From positions 1 to 5,755 of the forward strand of contig JAJYAH010000492.1 of the NCBI GenBank assembly GCA_021779635.1: 5,755 nucleotides of DNA, written 5' to 3'. Both the position numbers and the translations under genes were made by a program. The stretch is from Pseudomonadota bacterium (GTDB taxonomy: Bacteria; Pseudomonadota; Alphaproteobacteria; Rhizobiales; Xanthobacteraceae). A model generated the notes under the pieces. It had not been told where the DNA came from and searched no databases. It was given only the letters and a program-made list of their open reading frames with translations. Shown here piece by piece: positions 1-5,038 of this stretch; the stretch's first letter is position 1, and each line of letters begins with the position of its first letter.

Positions 1-1525
1 TCAGCGCGATCGGTCCGTGCTTGAGTTCGCCGGCGGCGTAGCCTTCGGCGTGGATGTAGGAAATTTCCTTCAGCTTCAGTGCGCCTTCCAGCGCCAGCGG
101 ATAGCTGGTGCCGCGGCCGAGATAGAGCACGTCCCTGGATTTAGAAATCTCGCGCGCAAGCTTTTCGATCTGCGGCTCGGTGGCCAGCGCTGCCGACATC
201 AGCCGCGGAATTTCAACGAGGCCATGCACGAGCTTGGCCTCATCGGCCTCGGACAATTCGCCGCGCGCCTTGCCGGCGGCCACCGCCATCGCGGCCAGCA
301 CCATCAGCTGGCAGGTGAAAGCCTTGGTCGAGGCGACGCCGATTTCCGGGCCGGCCAGCGTCGGCAGCACGGTCTCGCTTTCGCGCGCGATGGTCGAGGT
401 CGGCACGTTGACCACCGAGAGCGTATGCACGCCTTGCGACTTCGCATAGCGCAACGCGGCCAGCGTATCGGCGGTCTCGCCGGATTGCGAAATGAAGATT
501 GCCAGATCGCCCTTGCGCAAGGGCGCTTCGCGGTAACGGAATTCGGAAGCCACATCGACTTCGACCGGCGCACGGCTTAAGCGCTCGAACCAGTATTTGG
601 CGACGTAGCCCGCGTAGCTCGCGGTGCCGCAGGCAACGATCGAAATCCGCTGGATATCCCTGAAATCGAACGGCAGCTTTGTCGGCAGCGCCACCCGCTC
701 GGTCGCCATGTCGACGTAACGCGCCAGCGTGTGGCCGACCACCTCGGGCTGCTCGTGAATTTCCTTGGCCATGAAGTGGCGATAATTCGCCTTGTCGACC
801 AGAAAGGACGACGCGCCGGATTTCAGCACCTCGCGGTTCACCACCGCACCCTGTTCATTGTAAATCACGCCGACTTCGCGGGTCAGAACCACCCAGTCGC
901 CGTCCTCGAGATAGCTGATGGTATCGGTAAACGGCGCCAGCGCGATCGCATCCGAGCCGAGATACATTTCGCCGTCGCCATGGCCGATCGCGAGCGGCGA
1001 GCCCTTGCGGGCGCCGATCATCAAATTGTTGTGGCCCTTGAACAGGAACGCCAGCGCAAACGCGCCGCGCAACTGCGGCAGCGAGGCTTTGACCGCCTCC
1101 TGCGGCGAGGCGCCCTTGAGGATGTAGGAATTGACTAGGTGCGCCACGGTTTCGGTGTCGGTCTCGCTGGTGAATTTCGCGCCCTGCTTTTCCAGCATCA
1201 GCCGCAATTCGCGAAAATTCTCGATGATGCCGTTGTGAACCACGGCGACATTGTCGGTCGCATGCGGATGGGCGTTGTTTTCGTTCGGCTTGCCGTGGGT
1301 GGCCCAGCGGGTATGTCCGATGCCGCTATGGCCCATGAGCGGTTCGGCCCTCAATCGCGCTTCAAGGTTCTTGAGCTTGCCTTCGGCGCGGCGCCGATCG
1401 AGATGGTCTCCTTCCAGCGTGGCGACACCTGCGGAATCATAACCGCGATATTCCAGCCGCTTGAGCGAATCCACCAACTGCTCCGCGACCGGACCGCGTC
1501 CCAGAATGCCGACAATGCCGCACAT
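1..1525 (-). CDS. glmS: Glutamine--fructose-6-phosphate aminotransferase (isomerizing), 3' end missing
   Basis: GlmS makes glucosamine-6-phosphate from fructose-6-phosphate and glutamine in the cytoplasm, the first committed step to UDP-GlcNAc. The visible 508 residues start with MCGIVG, placing the N-terminal nucleophile Cys2 right after the removable Met. The glutaminase domain (about 1-220) shows RLEYRGYDSAG (23-33), HTRWATHG (71-78), HNGIIEN (97-103) and SETDTE (120-125). The sugar isomerase domains follow, with ASEFRYR, SQSGETADT (about 346-354), GVASTKAFT, LGRG, LKLKEISYIHAEGYAAGELKHGP; E487 and H503 match the E. coli isomerase residues. The family is about 608 residues, so roughly 100 are missing beyond the left edge, including the C-terminal tail that carries the catalytic lysine. 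The ATG at 1525 is fixed by the required Met-Cys start; a GGAG lies 12 bases upstream. It follows glmU on the same strand after 136 bases. No glmS ribozyme-like leader was seen, as expected for a Gram-negative. Confidence 0.97.
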   Translation of the reverse strand, partial: MCGIVGILGRGPVAEQLVDSLKRLEYRGYDSAGVATLEGDHLDRRRAEGKLKNLEARLRAEPLMGHSGIGHTRWATHGKPNENNAHPHATDNVAVVHNGIIENFRELRLMLEKQGAKFTSETDTETVAHLVNSYILKGASPQEAVKASLPQLRGAFALAFLFKGHNNLMIGARKGSPLAIGHGDGEMYLGSDAIALAPFTDTISYLEDGDWVVLTREVGVIYNEQGAVVNREVLKSGASSFLVDKANYRHFMAKEIHEQPEVVGHTLARYVDMATERVALPTKLPFDFRDIQRISIVACGTASYAGYVAKYWFERLSRAPVEVDVASEFRYREAPLRKGDLAIFISQSGETADTLAALRYAKSQGVHTLSVVNVPTSTIARESETVLPTLAGPEIGVASTKAFTCQLMVLAAMAVAAGKARGELSEADEAKLVHGLVEIPRLMSAALATEPQIEKLAREISKSRDVLYLGRGTSYPLALEGALKLKEISYIHAEGYAAGELKHGPIAL

Positions 1526-1537
1526 GCGGATCAATAT

Positions 1538-1541
1538 CTCC
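1538..1541 (-). promoter_or_regulatory. Shine-Dalgarno candidate of glmS
   Basis: GGAG on the minus strand ends 12 bases before the glmS ATG. The spacing is longer than the usual 5-9 bases, which suggests only moderate initiation strength, but no better purine run lies closer. Confidence 0.5.
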
Positions 1542-1608
1542 AAATCGACGAAAAATCGCCAAAACCGCGCCAGCATCTCTTAACGAGAATTGCAGACGGG
1601 CAGGTACT

Positions 1609-1620
1609 CAATAATTATTG
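1609..1620. repeat. Perfect 12-base palindrome CAATAATTATTG
   Basis: The sequence equals its own reverse complement over all 12 bases, and the symmetry stops abruptly on both sides. It lies 42 bases after the glmU stop codon and 84 bases before the glmS start. An AT-only core of this length stands out in such a GC-rich region. It could be a transcription factor site or part of a promoter; a role is inference only. Confidence 0.5.
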
Positions 1621-1634
1621 CCGATTGAGACAGC

Positions 1635-1653
1635 GTTAAGCCGAAAGCTTAAC
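1635..1653 (-). other. RNA hairpin 8 bases after the glmU stop
   Basis: GTTAAGC at 1635-1641 and GCTTAAC at 1647-1653 pair perfectly over seven base pairs around a 5-base loop. On the glmU mRNA strand the loop reads UUUCG. The stem is AU-rich and has no following U-tract, so it is a poor intrinsic terminator. It could instead stabilise the 3' end of glmU mRNA or mark a processing site between the cistrons. In E. coli the glmUS transcript is cut near the glmU stop by RNase E; whether anything similar happens here is unknown. Confidence 0.5.
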
Positions 1654-1661
1654 AAGTCCGG

Positions 1662-3017
1662 TCAGCCCTTCGGCTTCTTGTTGCGGGTCTTCATCTCGCG
1701 ATATCGCGCCGCCCCACCCTCGCGGTTGGTCTGCGGGCTGCGCTCGACCGCCAGCGCATCGTCGGGCACGTCTTTGGTGATCACCGAACCCGAGCCGACA
1801 TAGGCACGGTTGCCGATTTTCACCGGCGCCACCAGCGACGAATTCGAGCCGACGAACGCGCCCGCCCCGATCGTGGTGCGATGCTTGTCGAAGCCATCAT
1901 AATTGCAGGTGATGGTGCCGGCGCCGATATTGGCGCCCTCGCCCACATGAGCATCGCCGATGTAGGAGAGATGGTTGGCCTTGGCGCCGGCCTCCAGCGT
2001 CGCAGCTTTGGTTTCGACGAAATTGCCGACTCTGACGCCCTCGCCCAGCGAGGTGCCGGGCCGCAACCGCGCATAGGGACCGACGGAGGCGTGCCTGCCG
2101 ATCGATGCCTGCACGATATGGGAAAACGCATGGATCACCGCGCCGTCGGCGATCGAGACGCCGGGACCGATCACCACAAACGGCTCGATCGTCACATCGT
2201 TGCCGAACGTGGTGTCGGCGGCGAGATAGACCGTCTCCGGCGCGATCATGGTGACGCCGGCGTCGAGTGCTGCCTTGCGCAGCCGTGCCTGCATGACCTG
2301 CTCGGCTTCGGCGAGCTGGGCCTTGGTGTTGATGCCGCGCACTTCATCCTCGCCGGTCTCGATCACGACGGCCTCCAATCCCATCTCTCGAACGACGGTT
2401 ACCGCGTCGGTCAGGTAATACTCGCCCTTGGCGTTGGCATGACCGATGTTCTCGATGATTTGCAGCGCCTTGCGGCCATCGAACGCCATCACGCCGGCGT
2501 TGCAAAGCGTGATCGCGCGTTCCGCTTGATTGGCGTCGGCTTGCTCGCGGATGGCGACCAGCCGGTCGCCTTCGACCAGCAGCCGGCCGTAGCCGGTGGG
2601 ATCGGCGGCGCGAAAGCCGAGCACCGCAAGGGCTGCGCCTTTTTGCAACGGCGCGCGCAGGCGCTCGAATGTCGCAGCCGAGATCAGCGGCGTGTCGCCG
2701 AACACCACCAGCAGATCGTCGGCGCCGCGCGCGATGGCGTCGCGGGCCGCCAGTACCGCATGCGCGGTGCCGAGACGCTCACGCTGAAGGAATGTCGCAG
2801 CGTCGGGGCGCACCCGCTTGGCCTCTGCGGCGACAGCCTCATGGTTCGGGCCGATCACCACGGCTGTTGCGGCGCCAAGCCCCTTGGGGGCAGCGCCAAG
2901 CACATGTGCCAGCAATGGCTGGCCCGCCACCGGATGCAGGACCTTTGGCAGGGAGGAGCGCATGCGTGTCCCCTCGCCGGCCGCGAGCACGATCGTAAGG
3001 CTGGTTCTGCCGGTCAT
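1662..3017 (-). CDS. glmU: Bifunctional UDP-N-acetylglucosamine pyrophosphorylase / glucosamine-1-phosphate acetyltransferase
   Basis: GlmU acetylates glucosamine-1-phosphate with acetyl-CoA and then joins the product to UTP, giving UDP-GlcNAc for peptidoglycan and lipid A. At 451 residues it is full length for the family. The N-terminal uridyltransferase domain (about 5-235) shows LAAGEGTRM (11-19), PKVLHP (24-29) with Lys25, [10 protein letters not shown] (78-87), the metal-binding Asp in FGDTPL (D108), [12 protein letters not shown] (197-204) and N230. The C-terminal left-handed beta-helix (about 252-428) has the hexapeptide pattern and keeps residues equivalent to the E. coli acetyltransferase site: R319, K337, H349, Y352, N363, K378 and S391. 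The basic tail ends in NKKPKG. The start at 3017 is supported by AAGGA five bases upstream. It lies upstream of glmS on the same strand, probably co-transcribed, and is divergent from the SPOR-like gene. No key residue is missing. Confidence 0.97.
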   Translation of the reverse strand: MTGRTSLTIVLAAGEGTRMRSSLPKVLHPVAGQPLLAHVLGAAPKGLGAATAVVIGPNHEAVAAEAKRVRPDAATFLQRERLGTAHAVLAARDAIARGADDLLVVFGDTPLISAATFERLRAPLQKGAALAVLGFRAADPTGYGRLLVEGDRLVAIREQADANQAERAITLCNAGVMAFDGRKALQIIENIGHANAKGEYYLTDAVTVVREMGLEAVVIETGEDEVRGINTKAQLAEAEQVMQARLRKAALDAGVTMIAPETVYLAADTTFGNDVTIEPFVVIGPGVSIADGAVIHAFSHIVQASIGRHASVGPYARLRPGTSLGEGVRVGNFVETKAATLEAGAKANHLSYIGDAHVGEGANIGAGTITCNYDGFDKHRTTIGAGAFVGSNSSLVAPVKIGNRAYVGSGSVITKDVPDDALAVERSPQTNREGGAARYREMKTRNKKPKG

Positions 3018-3022
3018 CCCTA

Positions 3023-3027
3023 TCCTT
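3023..3027 (-). promoter_or_regulatory. Shine-Dalgarno of glmU
   Basis: AAGGA on the minus strand sits five bases before the glmU ATG at 3017. This good match and spacing decides the start and agrees with the usual GlmU N-terminus, where LAAGEGTRM begins about ten residues in. Confidence 0.75.
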
Positions 3028-3102
3028 AAACCTGGTTTGCTCCGCCGCCGTCATAAAGTGTTTGAGCCGGAGTGGAAACCCGGTTGCCGTTCGGGCGCGG
3101 AT

Positions 3103-3131
3103 TTGAGGATGCAGGCGCATTTCCTGTTAAT
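3103..3131 (+). promoter_or_regulatory. Possible sigma70-type promoter for the SPOR-like gene
   Basis: TTGAGG (3103-3108) and GTTAAT (3126-3131) each match the consensus at four of six positions and are separated by 17 bases. This would start transcription near 3138, giving a leader of about 40 bases before the ATG at 3178. Such partial matches are common by chance, so this remains a candidate. Confidence 0.3.
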
Positions 3132-3157
3132 GTTTGTCGCGTGATTCGGCGGGGCTC

Positions 3158-3164
3158 GGGAGGG
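3158..3164 (+). promoter_or_regulatory. Shine-Dalgarno candidate of the SPOR-like gene
   Basis: GGGAGGG is a strong purine run 13 bases before the ATG at 3178, somewhat farther than ideal. No other in-frame start lies closer to it, so the ATG at 3178 is preferred. Confidence 0.5.
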
Positions 3165-3177
3165 CCGAAAAAGTCGC

Positions 3178-4542
3178 ATGGCGAAGCATTTCGACAATCT
3201 GGCCCGCAGCTTCGAGACCGAAGATGCCGGCGGCCTGCTGACCGGCTTTTTGGCCGAGGAAGAGGATTTCGACCGGCGATCGCTGTGGCGGCTTGGATCG
3301 TGGGGCGTAGGCGCCGTCGCCGCGGTCATTGTGGCGGTGCTGGCCAATCAGTCCTCGATCGGATGGCGGCGCGAGCAGATCGCCAGTGCCGATCTGGCGC
3401 GACAGTCGCAGCATATCCAGTCGATCGCCAAGGAAAGCCAGAACGAGACACGACGGCTGGCCTCCGCGATCGATACCCTGAACGGCGACCGCGACCGGCT
3501 GTACTCCCGCATCACCGTCCTGGAACAGGGGCTTGATTCGGTGACCGGCTCGATCGCACGGCAAAATGCTGCCGCGGCTTCGCCGCAAGCCACTCCCTCC
3601 TCCTCCTCCCCGGCAATGTCTTCCCCGCCGACGTCTTCCTCGATGCCGCCGTCCTCGCCGACCGCGAGTTCCGCCAGTCCACCCTCGCCGGCGACGTCCG
3701 CCTCGGCCGCTTCTTCCGCAACGGCGTCTTCGGTGCCGGCATCCGCCGCGAAGGCTGAACCGCCGGTAACCCAAGCCGCTGCTCCGGTGGTGGCGCCGGT
3801 CGCAACGGCGGCAGCGGTAGCGGCAAAGGGTGCGGCCATGCCGGACAAGCCGCCTCCGGTTGCCTCGGCCTCGGAGCCGGCTTCGGCGGCCGTGGCATCC
3901 ACCGCGCAGACGGCGTCAAACGCGCCGGCGGCGACGCCGCCGGCAACGCCGCTGATGGCTGCAAAATCGATCATGGCTCCGCCGGACGCGGCGGCCGGAA
4001 AACTGATCGGCCCCGGCGCAGCGCCGGATCCCGCCGTCGCGGCGTCCGACCCCGAGGCGGTCGCCGCGACGTCATCGGACGACGCCACGGCGGATGCCGC
4101 GCCGGCGGCGTCCACGGTCAAGCGAACCGAATTTGCCGTTGATGTCGGAACCGCGAACTCGGTCGCCGGCTTGCGGGCACTCTGGCGGGGCCTGCTCAAA
4201 TCGAGATCGAATTCGGCGCTGGCCGCTTTGCACCCGATCATCGCGGTGAAGGAGGGCAACAACGGGCTCGGCATGCAACTGCGGCTGGTAGCCGGACCGC
4301 TCGGCGACGCCGCCGCCGCCGCGAAAATCTGTGCCGCCATGATGGAAGGCAAGCGGGCCACCTGCGAAACGACGGTGTTCGACGGCCAGCAACTTTCGTT
4401 GAAGGACGATGAGCCGCAGGCTGCCGCCAAGCCCGCAGCGGTGCGGCCTGCCGCGCACCGGCGAAGCATTGCCAAGCGGGTGATGACCGAAGAGCCGCCC
4501 AAACCGCAACCCACGACGCTGTCATCATTCTTCAGCAGATAA
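3178..4542 (+). CDS. Single-pass membrane protein with coiled coil, long Ser/Pro/Ala linker and C-terminal SPOR-like domain
   Basis: I do not recognise a named gene. The 454 residues divide clearly. Residues 1-38 are polar and probably cytoplasmic. Residues 39-57 form one hydrophobic helix, a signal anchor rather than a cleaved signal peptide. Residues 62-128 are charged and heptad-like, likely a coiled coil. Residues 131-314 are low complexity, first Ser/Pro-rich and then Ala/Pro/Val-rich, probably a flexible periplasmic spacer. Residues 317-408 look like a SPOR domain: a beta strand FAVDVGTA, a helix NSVAGLRALWRGLL, a second strand QLRLVAGPLG, a helix AAAAKICAAM and a final strand CETTVF, with C385 and C396 placed to pair. 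SPOR domains bind glycan strands stripped of stem peptides, often at the septum. A basic, proline-containing tail follows. The anchor-spacer-SPOR plan resembles FtsN/DamX-type proteins in layout only. The gene is divergent from glmU, whose pathway feeds peptidoglycan. The SPOR call rests on pattern, not a search. Confidence 0.85.
   Translation: MAKHFDNLARSFETEDAGGLLTGFLAEEEDFDRRSLWRLGSWGVGAVAAVIVAVLANQSSIGWRREQIASADLARQSQHIQSIAKESQNETRRLASAIDTLNGDRDRLYSRITVLEQGLDSVTGSIARQNAAAASPQATPSSSSPAMSSPPTSSSMPPSSPTASSASPPSPATSASAASSATASSVPASAAKAEPPVTQAAAPVVAPVATAAAVAAKGAAMPDKPPPVASASEPASAAVASTAQTASNAPAATPPATPLMAAKSIMAPPDAAAGKLIGPGAAPDPAVAASDPEAVAATSSDDATADAAPAASTVKRTEFAVDVGTANSVAGLRALWRGLLKSRSNSALAALHPIIAVKEGNNGLGMQLRLVAGPLGDAAAAAKICAAMMEGKRATCETTVFDGQQLSLKDDEPQAAAKPAAVRPAAHRRSIAKRVMTEEPPKPQPTTLSSFFSR
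3598..3609 (+). repeat. (TCC)4 trinucleotide run in the linker
   Basis: Four identical TCC codons encode Ser141-Ser144 at the start of the low-complexity linker. The surrounding linker is also dominated by TCC, TCG, CCG and GCC codons, so it may be prone to in-frame length change. A pure run of four is short, and any instability is inference. Confidence 0.6.
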
Positions 4543-4657
4543 CGAAACTAGATCAATGATTGCAATACCTTGGAACCGAATCCTCGTGTTTTGACTTCGA
4601 CCAATTCGGAGCCCGCGACGGGTTGTCCTGCCGCGCGTTCCCCGTCATAACTGCCCC
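4543..4657. other. Intergenic gap without a gene
   Basis: These 115 bases separate two plus-strand genes. There is no intrinsic terminator; only a weak 6-base inverted repeat, CCGAAT and ATTCGG, was seen. A promoter-like pair lies at its right end and is listed separately, suggesting that the small downstream gene has its own promoter. Confidence 0.5.
4623..4651 (+). promoter_or_regulatory. Sigma70-like promoter placing the start of transcription at the ATG of the small membrane gene
   Basis: TTGTCC (4623-4628) and CATAAC (4646-4651) are spaced by 17 bases and each match the consensus at four of six positions. The -10 box ends six bases before the ATG at 4658, so transcription would begin at or within a base of the start codon. 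The pyrimidine-rich stretch CTGCCCC just before the ATG has no Shine-Dalgarno, which fits a leaderless mRNA. The promoter is a prediction from spacing and sequence only. Confidence 0.4.
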
Positions 4658-5038
4658 ATGAAGAAAACTCCGTTTCGGCTGACCCCCTACCAGGTGCAAT
4701 GGCTGCTGATTGTCGGCTTTTCCACGGTTGGCTACGCACTTTACATCCGCTATCTGGCCATCGAGTTCTCGCAGACGTCGCTGGCTTGCGATGCCGGGTT
4801 GCAGACGATGTTGTGCAAGACCCGCTCGCTGGCGACGTATCTTTTTCGCAATTCGGTATTCGGCGTGGTCGCGCTCGTCATTGCGACCTTGCACCTCATC
4901 CGGCCGTCGATCGTTTTGCTGACCGGCGGTCTGATCGCCGCGGGATTTGGCGTGGTGCTCTACAATATCGGGTTGTCGGGACTGGCGATCGGCCTGCTCA
5001 TTTTGGGATTTGCACGGCCCGCGCCCGCCACAGCGTAA
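4658..5038 (+). CDS. Small four-helix integral membrane protein of unknown function
   Basis: I do not recognise a family. The 126-residue product has a basic start (MKKTPFR) and four hydrophobic segments at about 14-31, 66-82, 84-102 and 104-119. With the basic N-terminus inside, the longer loop at 32-63 would face the periplasm. That loop holds the only two cysteines, C44 and C53, eight residues apart, which could form a disulfide. This recalls small redox-linked membrane proteins such as the DsbB/VKOR group, but the CXXC motif of those families is absent, so I do not assign it. The ATG is the first ordinary start after an in-frame stop at 4592; no Shine-Dalgarno precedes it. The gene ends 41 bases inside the convergent minus-strand gene. 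The regular codon use, helical pattern and clean start argue for a real gene. Confidence 0.8.
   Translation: MKKTPFRLTPYQVQWLLIVGFSTVGYALYIRYLAIEFSQTSLACDAGLQTMLCKTRSLATYLFRNSVFGVVALVIATLHLIRPSIVLLTGGLIAAGFGVVLYNIGLSGLAIGLLILGFARPAPATA

Larger units (their letters stand above)
1526..1661 (-). other. glmU-glmS intercistronic region
   Basis: This 136-base spacer is clearly richer in A and T than the flanking genes. Read on the minus strand it holds a perfect hairpin near the glmU stop, a 12-base palindrome, and a GGAG Shine-Dalgarno candidate (1538-1541) before glmS. It contains no credible small gene. There is no U-run after the hairpin, so a strong intrinsic terminator is not supported and read-through from glmU into glmS is likely. 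A second promoter for glmS inside the spacer is possible, but I found no clean -35/-10 pair. Confidence 0.6.
3018..3177. promoter_or_regulatory. Divergent intergenic region between glmU and the SPOR-like gene
   Basis: This 160-base gap separates two genes transcribed away from each other, so it should hold promoters for both. On the plus side a sigma70-like candidate is visible, listed separately. On the minus side no convincing pair was found for glmU; TTTATG, read on the minus strand around 3053-3058, is a possible -10 but lacks a good -35. AAACCTGGTTT at 3028-3038 is a short interrupted inverted repeat next to the glmU Shine-Dalgarno. No small gene is supported here. Confidence 0.55.

Noticed and set aside
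17..580. Open frames on the plus strand across the glmS region, including 731-1138 and 1139-1639
   Set aside because: They are antisense to glmS, whose motifs are continuous along the minus strand from 1525 to the left edge.
1635..1653. TTAA-spaced motif resembling a CtrA binding site
   Set aside because: The two TTAA elements are separated by nine bases instead of the seven in the TTAA-N7-TTAAC consensus, and the arrangement is explained by the hairpin symmetry.
1635..1661. Rho-independent terminator after glmU
   Set aside because: The stem is short and AU-rich and is not followed by a U-run on the glmU strand.
1526..1661. glmS ribozyme/riboswitch
   Set aside because: The spacer is too short, and the ribozyme is known mainly from Gram-positive bacteria; no matching core was seen.
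1881..3029. 382-codon open frame on the plus strand opposite glmU
   Set aside because: It is antisense to a certain glmU, and its product is a His/Gly/Arg-rich sequence without recognisable motifs, typical of shadow frames in high-GC DNA.
3348..4514. Long 388-codon open frame on the minus strand, antisense to the SPOR-like gene
   Set aside because: It lies wholly inside a well-structured plus-strand gene. Its Ala/Gly-rich product mirrors the Ala/Pro/Ser linker codons, and GC-rich repeats keep the opposite frame open. It has no distinct domain.
4576..4608. Weak inverted repeat CCGAAT/ATTCGG as a terminator of the SPOR-like gene
   Set aside because: It has only six base pairs around a loop of about 21 bases and no U-run.
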